A stretch of DNA of 64,000 nucleotides from Candidatus Defluviibacterium haderslevense (GTDB taxonomy: Bacteria; Bacteroidota; Bacteroidia; Chitinophagales; Saprospiraceae): the NCBI GenBank assembly GCA_016712225.1, contig JADJRL010000003.1, forward strand, positions 186,001-250,000, in the 5' to 3' direction. Both the position numbers and the translations under genes were made by a program. The notes under the pieces were generated by a model. It was not told the DNA's origin and searched no databases. It worked only from the letters and a program-made list of their open reading frames with translations. The number at the start of each line of letters is the position of its first letter. Position 1 is the first letter of the stretch. Below are positions 9,430 to 17,934 of the stretch, one piece after another.

Positions 9430-9894
9430 ATGTATACCACAGTATTAGCACTACATTCCATCTTTCGATGGCTTGTACTCATCAGCTTAGTCATTGCAAT
9501 ATTCCAGGCTTACAAAGGCTGGATCTTGAAAAAACCATTTTTGAGCCAAGACAATGCTATTCGACACTGGACTGCTACCATCGCGCATGTACAACTCATG
9601 ATTGGCCTTTGGTTATACTTTGTCAGCCCGCCAATGGATTATTTTATGAAAAACTTTAAAGATGCCGTTCATCAAAAAGAAATTCGATTTTTCGGAATGG
9701 AACACAGCATCATGATGGTCGTGGCCATAGTGTTAATTACAATTGGATCTGTAATAGCTAAACGAAAATCTACGGACCAGGACAAATTTAAGACTATAGC
9801 CATTTGGTTTACCATAGGGCTCATCATTATCCTGATATCTATTCCATGGAGCTTCTCTCCATTTGTAAGTCGGCCTAATTTTAGGTCTTTTTAG
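9430..9894 (+). CDS. Four-helix integral membrane protein, conserved in Bacteroidota
   Basis: 154 residues with four hydrophobic segments (about 10-28, 46-66, 88-110, 124-145). His and Arg residues sit at helix ends (LHSIFRW at the start, RHWTATIAHVQ in helix 2, GMEHSIMM in helix 3). That arrangement resembles small b-type cytochrome-like membrane proteins, but haem binding is inference. The family occurs often in Bacteroidota without a known role. Monocistronic. Confidence 0.7.
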   Translation: MYTTVLALHSIFRWLVLISLVIAIFQAYKGWILKKPFLSQDNAIRHWTATIAHVQLMIGLWLYFVSPPMDYFMKNFKDAVHQKEIRFFGMEHSIMMVVAIVLITIGSVIAKRKSTDQDKFKTIAIWFTIGLIIILISIPWSFSPFVSRPNFRSF

Positions 9895-10236
9895 ATCGGC
9901 ATAATAGGCAATATCAATCATGTTAAAACCATATTGGTTTTGGGATTAACTTATGGCTGTGATCTTTTGTTCCGATTTGAGTTAAATAGAATTGAACGTT
10001 ACTACTTTATTTCAAAACTGAACTTATTTATATGCATCAATGAATCAAGCCCAATTGATTTTGTTACAAAAAACCAAAATACTATATAAAAAATTTTAGG
10101 TATTGAAAATGATTATATATTTTTGATATGAATTAGCAGGTCTTATACCTATGCGATTTCAAATTGGTAGTCGGATAGATACTGACTATGTTTTGAATTG
10201 AATATTTATTAGTAAACCAATTAAAAGTTAAGTCAT
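9895..10236. other. Intergenic region without visible gene
   Basis: 342 bp of AT-rich sequence between the membrane protein and the cupin gene. No reading frame of useful length, no clear TAnnTTTG promoter, and no strong hairpin beyond a short CCTA/TAGG stem at the end of the upstream gene followed by five T's. Confidence 0.5.
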
Positions 10237-10791
10237 ATGGCAGTCAATGTTTATGACGGGTTCACCAATCAAATTGCACGGGAAACATTCCGATGCCTTT
10301 CTTACAATAAAGAGGCTTTTACTATTGAGTGGTTAGTTGAACCAGAAGGCTATGTCCCATTTGAACACATCCATCTCAATCAAGATGAAATATTTCATAT
10401 CAAGAAAGGTGAAATGCGAATACTCATTGAAGGCAAAGAACATATTGTCCCCGCAGGAGAATCCATTATTGTCCCCAAAGGTACGCCGCATCTTGCCTAC
10501 AATAACAAACCTGAACGATTAGAAAGTATCGTAGAATATAAACCAGGACTTGACAACTATAAGTTTTTCCAATGTTTTGGTGGATTACTTATTGATGGAG
10601 ATACTTCCAAAAATGGCACTGTTAATATTCCAAAAATGTGTTATTTCACAAAGAAAATGAATGCACAGAGTATAACTAGACCAACCAGTATTCCAGCACC
10701 AATTTTTAAAATAGCCATCCATATTTCATATATCATCGGGTCTATAGTAGGTTGGAAAAAACTTTATTTTAAATATACAGGTGATCATTAA
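10237..10791 (+). CDS. Cupin-domain protein with a C-terminal hydrophobic helix
   Basis: 184 residues. Residues about 25-105 are a cupin_2 fold with both metal motifs: first H-I-H-(x)4-E-(x)6-G (HIHLNQDEIFHIKKGE) and second P-x-G-x-(x)2-H (PKGTPHLAYNN). This predicts one divalent metal bound by two His, one Glu and one His. The last 40 residues hold a hydrophobic stretch (IFKIAIHISYIIGSIVGW) that may attach the protein to the membrane. Substrate unknown. It is followed 17 bp later by the zinc-ribbon/alpha-CTD gene, possibly co-transcribed. Confidence 0.8.
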   Translation: MAVNVYDGFTNQIARETFRCLSYNKEAFTIEWLVEPEGYVPFEHIHLNQDEIFHIKKGEMRILIEGKEHIVPAGESIIVPKGTPHLAYNNKPERLESIVEYKPGLDNYKFFQCFGGLLIDGDTSKNGTVNIPKMCYFTKKMNAQSITRPTSIPAPIFKIAIHISYIIGSIVGWKKLYFKYTGDH

Positions 10792-10808
10792 ATCTATAAA
10801 TTCACATT

Positions 10809-11105
10809 TTGGGCACTATTAAAACTTTAAGAAATTGTAAAAACGGACACCAATATTATAAAACCAGCGACTGTCCTGTTTGTCCTATCTGCGAAGTAAA
10901 ACGAAAACCCAAAGACCATTTTTTTGGATTACTTGCGGCCCCTGCAAGAAGAGCATTAGAAAATAATGGTATTACGACCTTACAACAACTTTCAAGCTAT
11001 ACCGTGGAAGAAATCATGGAACTTCATGGCATAGGAAAAACCACTATTCCAAAATTAAGAGTTGCTTTAACTGAAGCAGGTTTGACGTTTAAAAACAAAA
11101 GCTAA
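10809..11105 (+). CDS. Zinc-ribbon protein with RNA polymerase alpha C-terminal-like domain
   Basis: 98 residues. An N-terminal ribbon has the pattern C-x2-G-H-x2-Y-K-x2-D-C-P-x-C-P-x-C-E, then K-P-K-D-x-F and LLAAPARRALENNGI-TTL-QQL, then LHGIGKTTIPKLR. The last two segments are the helix-hairpin-helix of the RNA polymerase alpha CTD. A free-standing version of this domain is known in Bacteroidota and some other bacteria and may bind DNA or transcription factors. No ATG is available: an in-frame TAA lies at 10797, so TTG at 10809 is the best start (ATT codons are the alternative). Its role is unproven. Confidence 0.8.
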   Translation: MGTIKTLRNCKNGHQYYKTSDCPVCPICEVKRKPKDHFFGLLAAPARRALENNGITTLQQLSSYTVEEIMELHGIGKTTIPKLRVALTEAGLTFKNKS

Positions 11106-11333
11106 TTATCAGAAAGCATACATGGCTAATCATTCATTAACTTTTGCAGTATGTATGGTATTTAAATTTTACTATCTTTTCATTGATGAAATAAACCAAT
11201 TCTAAGAATCGGTTAAAAATATAATAATTTACATTATTTTCACATGGTCTATTCCTAATTAAATACGGTTACGATATTAGACTTAATTTATGTTGAATAT
11301 ATAGAAATGGTAATCCTAAATAATTTATAATAT

Positions 11334-12245
11334 ATGTTAAGAATAATTTTAATCGCGATAGTACTTACAATAAGCTTAAACAGCATTAATACCTATGGTC
11401 AAGGTTGCAGTGATGCTGGAATGTGTACCATAGCAAGCTTTAAACCTTCCAATTCAAACAGCGATTCGAGCACTAATAATCAATTCACTATAGGTTTATA
11501 TTATGGAAAGGCTGACCACTCCATTACAGTTTGGGGAAATTATATAGAATACCAAAGGCAATTAACTCAACAATTAGGTTTTGGAGCCAAACTCACCACC
11601 TTATCTCAACATGGAAATGGAATAAACGCCTTTGGAATCAGTGATTTATTTTTATCAGGAAACTACAAGTTCATTGATCTTTTAAAATTCACCCTAGGAT
11701 TAAAAATACCATTAATAAGTAAGAGCTTTATTAGTTCCAAAAAGACACTGCCTATGGATTATCAATCTAGTTTGGGCACTTTAGATTTGTTGGTTGGAAT
11801 TGGATTTGAAATAAAAAATGTACAATTTGGTTTGGCATTACAGCAACCATTAAACCAAAACAAAAATGAATTCATTGCTGAAAACCAGTCCATAAATTCA
11901 ATTTTGAGAACATTTCAAACGACCAATAAATATAAACGGAATGGAGACCTATTGTGTAGACTTTCATATAAAATTAAATTAATTAAGAATTTACATTTGA
12001 CACCTGGCGTCTTACCCATTTATCACCTTTCAAATGATCATTTTACAGACACAAGCGGTGTGGAAAGAGAAATTATTGGATCTCAAGGTTTAACCTTGAA
12101 TGGAAATCTGTACCTTGATTATCAGCTCAATTCAAAACATTCCATCCAATTTAATGCAGGAATTCCATTTATTGTTAGAGATACAAGACCTGATGGATTA
12201 ACAAGAAGTTTCATTACAAACCTGGAGTACAGACTACGATTTTAA
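11334..12245 (+). CDS. Outer-membrane beta-barrel-type protein
   Basis: 303 residues with a signal peptide (hydrophobic stretch ending near TYGQ at about 23) and a mature N-terminus GCSDAGMCT that recurs in Bacteroidota proteins of unknown function. The rest shows alternating polar/hydrophobic strands with many Gly and aromatic residues and ends in LEYRLRF, a terminal Phe as expected for barrel proteins inserted by BamA. The exact number of strands cannot be counted by eye. Cargo unknown. No operon partner; the next gene has its own promoter. Confidence 0.65.
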   Translation: MLRIILIAIVLTISLNSINTYGQGCSDAGMCTIASFKPSNSNSDSSTNNQFTIGLYYGKADHSITVWGNYIEYQRQLTQQLGFGAKLTTLSQHGNGINAFGISDLFLSGNYKFIDLLKFTLGLKIPLISKSFISSKKTLPMDYQSSLGTLDLLVGIGFEIKNVQFGLALQQPLNQNKNEFIAENQSINSILRTFQTTNKYKRNGDLLCRLSYKIKLIKNLHLTPGVLPIYHLSNDHFTDTSGVEREIIGSQGLTLNGNLYLDYQLNSKHSIQFNAGIPFIVRDTRPDGLTRSFITNLEYRLRF

Positions 12246-12447
12246 TCATTCTTTACTTTTATTAAAAAATAAAGGAATGGGGTTTATCCTTCAATCAAAC
12301 CATTTACTTAATGTTTAGTATGGTATCAATACTTAATTCATGAGTGATTTTTAAAGTAATAAAACTTGTTACAACAGCTCAAATATACTTGTAAACCAAT
12401 TTTTTATAAAAAAATTTATACTTGATTTTCAATAAATTATGACAATT

Positions 12448-12465
12448 TTACATGATTTAATGTAA
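12448..12465. promoter_or_regulatory. Inverted repeat TTACAT-N6-ATGTAA, candidate operator
   Basis: Perfect 6-bp half-sites separated by six bases, directly upstream of the -33 element of the membrane protein/XRE operon. A second palindrome with the same half-site (TGTAA-ATC-TTACA, 12482-12494) lies between -33 and -7. Binding by the XRE protein encoded at 12924 is an inference. Confidence 0.5.
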
Positions 12466-12472
12466 ATTTTAC

Positions 12473-12502
12473 TTGACATTTTGTAAATCTTACATATCTT
12501 TG
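12473..12502 (+). promoter_or_regulatory. Promoter: TTG (12473-12475), 19 bp, TATCTTTG (12495-12502)
   Basis: The best match in the window to the Bacteroidota housekeeping promoter, TTG-N19-TAnnTTTG. It ends 25 bp before the ATG at 12527, which decides the start of the downstream gene. A TGTAA/TTACA palindrome occupies the spacer. Confidence 0.75.
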
Positions 12503-12526
12503 TATTTTACTTTAAAACATCAATTT

Positions 12527-12940
12527 ATGGATCTTCGTAGAAATCATATAAACCAGCGGGTTTTAGTTTATGCCATTTTGTGGATCGCAAGTTACACTTG
12601 CAGCATTTTAACTCTCAAATCGTTCAATCTTCCCGTTGAAGTCGGACTGGTGCTGACTTTTGTAACCATTCTGGCCTTTTCTGTTTTCATTTACAAATAT
12701 TACAGGAGCATTTTCTTTATGGATGAAGTGCAAATAAAAATTCAAATGGAAGCAGTAATCATCGCCTTTTCATTAGGTTTGATGTTACTAATGACCTTAG
12801 GGCTCTTAGATCTTTTTATAACCTTAAACAAAGAAGATTGGAGTTACAGGCATATAGTACCACTTTTTGCAACATTCTATTTCATCGGTTTATTTATGTC
12901 AAAACGCAAATACCTTGTTGATCATGAAAAACACGATTAA
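12527..12940 (+). CDS. Four-helix membrane protein paired with an XRE regulator
   Basis: 137 residues from the ATG at 12527; an earlier in-frame TTG at 12473 coincides with the promoter and cannot be used. Four hydrophobic segments (about 12-30, 36-56, 72-93, 107-123) and a basic C-terminus. A D-E-V-Q-I-K-I-Q-M-E-A segment precedes the third helix. Membrane proteins of this size sit next to small XRE regulators in many Firmicutes and Bacteroidota, but their role is not known. It overlaps the regulator gene by 17 bp. Confidence 0.7.
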   Translation: MDLRRNHINQRVLVYAILWIASYTCSILTLKSFNLPVEVGLVLTFVTILAFSVFIYKYYRSIFFMDEVQIKIQMEAVIIAFSLGLMLLMTLGLLDLFITLNKEDWSYRHIVPLFATFYFIGLFMSKRKYLVDHEKHD

Positions 12941-13124
12941 AGTGGAACGAGCTAAGAAAAACTGGACCCAAGCAGATCTGGCAACACATATTGGTGTTTC
13001 AAGACAAGCCATAAATGCTATTGAAACGGGAAGGTTTGTACCTTCTACCCTTTTAGCACTAAAAATGGCGAGCGTCTTCGGAACAGCCGTAGAAATAATT
13101 TTCCAACTAGAACCTACAGATTGA
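12924..13124 (+). CDS. Small XRE-family HTH regulator
   Basis: 66 residues from the ATG at 12924: MKNTIKVERAKKNWTQADLA, then the recognition part GVSRQAINAIETGRFVPS and a final amphipathic segment ALKMASVFGTAVEIIFQLE. The whole protein is one HTH domain of the YgzD/HigA-like short class. It overlaps the membrane protein gene by 17 bp, so translation is likely coupled. Palindromes upstream of the operon are natural candidates for its own binding site; this is inference. Confidence 0.85.
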   Translation: MKNTIKVERAKKNWTQADLATHIGVSRQAINAIETGRFVPSTLLALKMASVFGTAVEIIFQLEPTD

Positions 13125-13225
13125 TGAATGGATATAATTGGACTAAAAAAACTGTAAATCATTTATTAAATAAAATTAATATTTTATCTCCTAGTATTAG
13201 TATAGAAATTTAAAGGTTGACATAT

Positions 13226-13233
13226 TACCTTTG
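13226..13233 (+). promoter_or_regulatory. -7 element TACCTTTG of the first DUF1801 gene
   Basis: Full match to TAnnTTTG, 59 bp before the ATG at 13293. A TTG is present but too close to serve as -33, so strength is uncertain. Confidence 0.4.
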
Positions 13234-13292
13234 CTTAGATCCTAGTTTCTTTCAATAATGATTTATATCTAATTAATAATAAAATCTAAACT

Positions 13293-13727
13293 ATGGCTGA
13301 AAAAAAATCCAAACTTGTTGAGATTAAAACCAAACCAACCAGTGCCAGTGTTGAAGATTTTATAAATAAATTAGCGAATGACCAACAACGCAAAGACAGT
13401 TTTAAACTCATAGAATTATTTAAAAATGCAAGTGGTGAAGAGCCTAAATTATGGGGCAGCAGCATCATTGGATTTGGCAATAGAAGATACAAAAGTCCTG
13501 CAACCGGAAGGGAAGTCGATTGGTTACTCATTGGTTTCTCACCGCGTAAGGCAAACCTTTCTTTATATATTAGTGTAGGTATCAAGGAGCACGCCGAATC
13601 ACTTACCAAACTTGGTAAACATAAAACCGGAGTTGGATGTCTTTACATCAATAAACTTGACGATATCGATCTTACAGTTCTAAGACAAATGATTGATATT
13701 ACTTTAAAAAACAGGAACAACAATTAA
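13293..13727 (+). CDS. DUF1801 family protein (copy 1)
   Basis: 144 residues. Typical DUF1801 pattern: V-E-D-F-I-N-x-L, R-x-D-S-F-x-L-I-E-L, EPKLWGSSIIGFG, a GFSPRKANLSLY segment and a final INKLDDIDLTVLRQMI helix. Cytosolic, no known enzymatic activity; the fold is related to the YdhG/iron-chaperone-like group. A second, diverged copy lies at 15520-15945 with YdeI and DUF4256 genes between, so this region carries several single-gene units of the same kind. Confidence 0.9.
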   Translation: MAEKKSKLVEIKTKPTSASVEDFINKLANDQQRKDSFKLIELFKNASGEEPKLWGSSIIGFGNRRYKSPATGREVDWLLIGFSPRKANLSLYISVGIKEHAESLTKLGKHKTGVGCLYINKLDDIDLTVLRQMIDITLKNRNNN

Positions 13728-13880
13728 ACTTGGTATAAAATTAAAAACCAAGTCTATGTATTAGGTTTACGAAAAAAAATAATATCTATAACGCAAATAT
13801 TTGATTCCCATTTATATTCTTAAACCAATGATGCAATTATAATTTTTAAAGATTAGATCTAACCTTAACCTCAAGCATAA

Positions 13881-14441
13881 ATGAAAAAACAAGAATTGTC
13901 ATCTAAATTAAGTAAAGAATTACTTACTACTCTAAATGAACGCTTTTTAAAAAACACCGATCGTCATAAAGGACTAGAATGGTCTAAGGTTCAAACAAAA
14001 TTAGAAGCCAATTCTCAAAAAATGTGGTCCCTGTATGAAATGGAACGAACAGGCGGTGAACCAGATGTTGTAGATTTTGATAAAAAAACAGGTGAATTTA
14101 TTTTTTATGACTGCGCAGCGGAAAGCCCCAGCGGTCGAAGGAGTCTATGTTATGATGATGATGCATTACAATCCAGAAAAGAAAATAAACCCAAAAATAG
14201 TGCTGTAGAAATGGCAACAGAAATGGGTATTGAACTTCTAACAGAAGACCAATATCGAACCTTACAGGAATTAGGTCCATTCGATAGAAAAACTTCGAGC
14301 TGGGTAAAAACACCAAAAAAGATTAGAGAACTTGGTGGTGCCATTTTTTGTGATCGACGATATGATACCATCTTTATGTATCATAACGGAGCAGAATCTT
14401 ACTATGCTGCAAGAGGATTCAGAGCATCTCTAAGGGTTTGA
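13881..14441 (+). CDS. DUF4256 family protein
   Basis: 186 residues, full length for the family. Landmarks: L-x-x-R-F-x-x-N-x-x-R-H-x-G-x-x-W, MWSLYEMERTGGEPDVV, a DCAAESP-SGRRS-CYD segment, and LTEDQYRxLQELG-FD-KTSSW. The end, FCDRRYDTIFMYHNGAESYY, gives a conserved RG-F-R-A tail. Function unknown; the acidic and polar conserved residues suggest an enzyme. Monocistronic, in a run of small accessory genes. Confidence 0.9.
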   Translation: MKKQELSSKLSKELLTTLNERFLKNTDRHKGLEWSKVQTKLEANSQKMWSLYEMERTGGEPDVVDFDKKTGEFIFYDCAAESPSGRRSLCYDDDALQSRKENKPKNSAVEMATEMGIELLTEDQYRTLQELGPFDRKTSSWVKTPKKIRELGGAIFCDRRYDTIFMYHNGAESYYAARGFRASLRV

Positions 14442-14586
14442 AAACTTACTTATAATGCATTATTTTAAGTACTGTGGTTGACTATAATTCAATATCTCAC
14501 TTGCTCAAATAATTGAAAGGACTACGCTCATAGAAAAATAGATCGGTAAGTTTCTTTTAATGATTACAGAATTTATTTCAATAAAT

Positions 14587-15171
14587 ATGCAGAAAAAAGA
14601 AATAGAAACATTTTATCCGACTAACAGACAAGAATGGCGACAATGGCTATTAGAAAATCATAATAAAAAAAAATCCATTTGGCTTGTTCATTATAATAAA
14701 AAATCAAATATGCCATCCGTTTCTTGGAGTGATGCGGTCGACGAAGCACTTTGTTTCGGATGGATTGATAGCACCAGAAAATCACTTGAAAGTGATAAAT
14801 TTATTCAATTTTTCACCAAACGCAAACCAACGAGTGTATGGTCTAAAATCAACAAAGAAAAAATTGAACGATTAAAACAAGAAGGACTGCTTATGCCTGA
14901 CGGTTATGAAAGCATAATGATTGCCCAACAAAATGGAACTTGGAATATTTTGGATGATGTTGAAAAACTAGAAATTTCCGAAGACCTTGAAAAGGAGTTC
15001 AATACTCGCGAAGGTTCAAAGGAATATTTTCTCAGCTTAAGTAAGTCGGTAAGAAAAAGTATGTTGCAATGGATAAAACTTGCCAAACGACCTGAAACCA
15101 GACAAAAGAGAATCATTGAATTAGTGGAAAACGCCAGTCTTGAGATTAAACCCAAACAATTCAGATTATAA
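14587..15171 (+). CDS. YdeI/OmpD-associated family protein
   Basis: 194 residues from the ATG at 14587; an ATG nine codons upstream (14560) is possible but adds a stretch not usual in the family. Landmarks: R-x-E-W-R-x-W-L-x-x-N-H, IWLVHYNKK, SWSDAVDEALCFGWIDS, FTKRKPTSVWSKINKEK and a C-terminal segment SKSVRKSMLQWI-LAKRPETRQKRI. The family is linked to bacteriocin protection in some reports, but the biochemical role is unclear. Likely cytosolic. Confidence 0.9.
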   Translation: MQKKEIETFYPTNRQEWRQWLLENHNKKKSIWLVHYNKKSNMPSVSWSDAVDEALCFGWIDSTRKSLESDKFIQFFTKRKPTSVWSKINKEKIERLKQEGLLMPDGYESIMIAQQNGTWNILDDVEKLEISEDLEKEFNTREGSKEYFLSLSKSVRKSMLQWIKLAKRPETRQKRIIELVENASLEIKPKQFRL

Positions 15172-15519
15172 TAATGTAGATCATCCATGATGATGAAGTC
15201 AATTAAAAAATATAGCAGATACTTTTTTTGAATATAAATTATCTCCATACCATTCAAAAATGATTCATTATCACAATACCAGTAGGATCAAAGTTTGGTT
15301 TATATGAACTTAGCTTAAATCTTTATCATTGATCATTTAAATTGATCTTTTAGTGTTATCTACCTAATGTTAAAAAATGATGAACTAAATAACAAATAAA
15401 AGATTTTAATTATCTTTACCCATGTATCTGGTTATAAGCCTGTTGAACGAATTTATACCATTAGATTATAAATTTTTATGTAATAGGTCCACCTGAGTAC
15501 GCTCATAATATTTGGATAA
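15172..15519. other. Intergenic region without visible gene
   Basis: 348 bp, AT-rich. A near-palindrome around GATCATTTAAATTGATC lies near 15330. TATCTTTA near 15411 resembles a -7 element in seven of eight positions. No reading frame of interest. Confidence 0.4.
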
Positions 15520-15945
15520 ATGGCAACCAATAAAACATCAGAAACCAACAACAGCGTAATTGAATTTATTAATTCATTCGTCGACAAAGAACAGAAAAGA
15601 AAAGATAGTTATGAATTGATAGAATTCATGCAATCCCTTACAGGGTTCGAACCCAAAATGTGGGGACCCAGTATCATTGGTTTTGGATCCTATCACTACA
15701 AATACAAAAGCGGGCATGAAGGTGATGCCCCATTAATCGGTTTTTCTCCACGTAAAGCTGCTATTTCCCTATACGTTTATTCAGGACTTCCGGAACACGA
15801 ATATTTATTGAATGATCTGGGTACTTTCAAAATGGGAAAAGTTTGTATCTATATCAATAAATTATCTGATATTGATCAAGGGGTTCTTAAAAAGCTGATT
15901 AATGAATCCATACAATATATTCGTTCAAAATACAATACATGGTAA
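15520..15945 (+). CDS. DUF1801 family protein (copy 2)
   Basis: 141 residues, same domain as the gene at 13293. Shared landmarks: V-x-E-F-I-N-x-F-V, R-K-D-S-Y-E-L-I-E-F, EPKMWGPSIIGFG, IGFSPRKAAISLY, and INKLSDIDQGVLKKLI. The two proteins are clearly paralogous but diverged across their length, so the duplication is old or one copy was acquired. Cytosolic; function unknown. Confidence 0.9.
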   Translation: MATNKTSETNNSVIEFINSFVDKEQKRKDSYELIEFMQSLTGFEPKMWGPSIIGFGSYHYKYKSGHEGDAPLIGFSPRKAAISLYVYSGLPEHEYLLNDLGTFKMGKVCIYINKLSDIDQGVLKKLINESIQYIRSKYNTW

Positions 15946-16042
15946 TCCATGTTAAAAAAGTTTGAATTGTATTTATAGACCAAGCTTTACGAAAGCATTA
16001 AATGAATAAAAAAAAATTCTCAACTATAAAAAATAAACTAAT

Positions 16043-16483
16043 ATGGCTACAGTAAACATTTATCTTACATTTAATGGCAATTGCCTGGAAGCATTTAATT
16101 TTTACAAATCAGTTTTCGGTGGAGATTTTCCTTATGTTGGAAAATTCAATGAGATGCCATCTCAAGAAGGCATGCCGCCAATGAGTGTTGAAGACGGTGA
16201 AAAAATTATGCATATTTCACTACCTGTTAGTAAAGAAACGATGTTGATGGGTAGCGATACGGGAGGTGAATGGTCATCCCATTTTTCTATGGGGAACAAT
16301 TTTTCGATTTCTGTAAATACTGAAAGTACTCAGGAAGCCGATCAATTATTTAACGGATTATCCCTAGACGGGCAGATCACAATGCCATTAGCCAAGACTT
16401 TTTGGGGTTCATACTTTGGCATGCTCACCGACAAATTTGGAATCAATTGGATGGTAAGTTTTGATGAAAAGCCTCCAGTATAA
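16043..16483 (+). CDS. VOC-superfamily protein, PhnB/YjdN-like
   Basis: 146 residues. Starts with V-N-I-Y-L-T-F-N-G-N-C-L-E-A-F-N-F-Y-K, the usual first beta-alpha unit of PhnB-like VOC proteins. A GMPPMSVEDGEKIMHISLP segment and a second half with FWGSYFGMLTDKFGINWMVS follow. Such proteins lack a firmly known substrate despite the 3-demethylubiquinone methyltransferase label often applied. A strong hairpin terminator follows at 16542. Confidence 0.9.
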   Translation: MATVNIYLTFNGNCLEAFNFYKSVFGGDFPYVGKFNEMPSQEGMPPMSVEDGEKIMHISLPVSKETMLMGSDTGGEWSSHFSMGNNFSISVNTESTQEADQLFNGLSLDGQITMPLAKTFWGSYFGMLTDKFGINWMVSFDEKPPV

Positions 16484-16541
16484 ACCATGTCTAGAAATGA
16501 TGTGATTTAAAGATTCATTTCACACTATAAGTAATAAAAAA

Positions 16542-16580
16542 TTTAAAGGATCATTTGTTATTAATAAATGATCCTTTAAA
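16542..16580 (+). terminator. 15-bp perfect stem-loop after the VOC gene
   Basis: TTTAAAGGATCATTT (16542-16556) pairs with AAATGATCCTTTAAA (16566-16580) over a 9-nt loop, about 60 bp after the VOC stop. The stem is AT-rich at its base and the downstream run of T is weak, so it may act as an mRNA-stabilising or bidirectional terminator. Confidence 0.65.
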
Positions 16581-16841
16581 ACATTTGGTATATGTCAATT
16601 ATGAAACCTATTTGAATTACATTCATATTCCATAAATAATTCGAAATTAGAATTGATATCCATTTGAACCATTTTACATTTCATGTATTTATACTATAAA
16701 TATTAAATTTTTAATAAAGAAACATCCTTGTATGTTTTACCTGCGTCACCATACTTCTAATAATTCATTTACCACATCTTATTATTTGAATTAATTTTAG
16801 CATGTTAAAATTGGAAATTATTTATAAAATTAGATTAGGCT

Positions 16842-16990
16842 CCCTTCCCTTTTCAAGATGACTGAACGATTCCATCTCATTCTTGTTAAGAGATGGATAA
16901 AGTGTGGCAACACTTTAAGTGAAGGATCGTGTTAGCGAATATTAGGGCTGGGGATGGGTTCGCTTACTTTGGTACTGGATTCCCACTAAT
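16842..16990. repeat. Cluster of three hairpins in an unusually GC-richer patch
   Basis: Between the VOC and SRPBCC genes. TCCATCTC/GAGATGGA (16871-16897), AAAGTGT/ACACTTT (16899-16916, 4-nt loop) and AGCGAA/TTCGCT (16934-16964) follow one another. The patch starts with GGCTCCCTTCCCTT and ends with GGGCTGGGGATGGG, which recalls a dispersed Bacteroidota intergenic repeat, but only one copy is in this window. Could be a structured RNA, a repeat relic or a leader. Confidence 0.35.
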
Positions 16991-17059
16991 TATACAAATC
17001 AATAAATATGCGAAACTTAAGTTATACTATAAATCTTTTTTTACTTTAATACATCCCGT

Positions 17060-17563
17060 ATGACCACTCAAGTCACCGTAAAAACCATCTTCAATTGTTC
17101 ATTAGAACGCGCCTTCAAAACTCCTATGCTCTGTGATGTCTCAAAAGTTCATACCGGCTTTGGAATCATGCCAAAAGTAACTCATTGCACAGAAGATGCA
17201 AATTGGGGAAAACCTGGATTTGGTAAAAAAGTTTATGCGGCAAAGTCCTTCACATTTAAAGGAGGAGAAGCATCAAGTGATCAAGTAATCGAACGCATTG
17301 AAAATAAATACTGGCGCATTGAAGTCAGTAATTTTACAGCATGGATGTTAGGTTTTTCAAAATTTGTCGGAGAATGGCAGACAACTGAACTTGAACCAAA
17401 TAAAATCTTAATAAAATATACCTATACCATGCATTCCGATGTTGCAATACTCTATCCCCTAAATTGGCTTTTTACCAAAATATTCTGGCGCATTTATATG
17501 AAAAGAGTATTGAAAAACATAAGGCAATTAGCATATTCTGAAGCACCTTATTTGTATCAATAA
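17060..17563 (+). CDS. SRPBCC-family protein
   Basis: 167 residues. N-terminal V-T-V-K-T-I-F-N-C-S-L-E-R-A-F-K-T-P strand-helix is typical of the START/Bet v1-like SRPBCC fold. A glycine-rich middle (GKPGFGKKV) and strands IENKYWRIEV and GEWQTTEL follow, with a long C-terminal helix (IYMKRVLKNIRQLA). It forms a hydrophobic ligand pocket by family analogy; ligand unknown. It ends the series of small accessory genes that begins at 13.3 kb. Confidence 0.85.
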   Translation: MTTQVTVKTIFNCSLERAFKTPMLCDVSKVHTGFGIMPKVTHCTEDANWGKPGFGKKVYAAKSFTFKGGEASSDQVIERIENKYWRIEVSNFTAWMLGFSKFVGEWQTTELEPNKILIKYTYTMHSDVAILYPLNWLFTKIFWRIYMKRVLKNIRQLAYSEAPYLYQ

Positions 17564-17934
17564 TAGAAAACGACACTTTATTGCAAGTTTTATTTCAGCT
17601 AGTATATCAAACTGCTTAAATGATCCTTTTTTGGGTAGATAAAAAATATCTAATAAGCAAAGCAACAAAATCAGACAATCTTAGATTACAATATTGAAAC
17701 ATGAATCATTCAATAGGTCATCAATTGATTTTGGACAACAACGCTATCCAAAATAGATTACTAATGACAATATATTTCTGAAAATTTGGCATCATAAAAA
17801 TGGCTGATTTCCTAGAAGGAATTTATGAATCGTATGAATAAAAATGAGTTTTTATGAACGTAGATTATCTAAGAATAATAAATATTACAATAATTTTTAA
17901 ATATCAATTTATAAACAAATTAATGACTTTGAAC

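Noticed and set aside
13286..13609. 107-codon minus-strand frame over the first DUF1801 gene
   Set aside because: Antisense shadow of a conserved family; composition not protein-like.
16043..16483. Calling the VOC protein a ubiquinone methyltransferase
   Set aside because: The label is historical; the sequence is a PhnB-like VOC fold without a methyltransferase motif.
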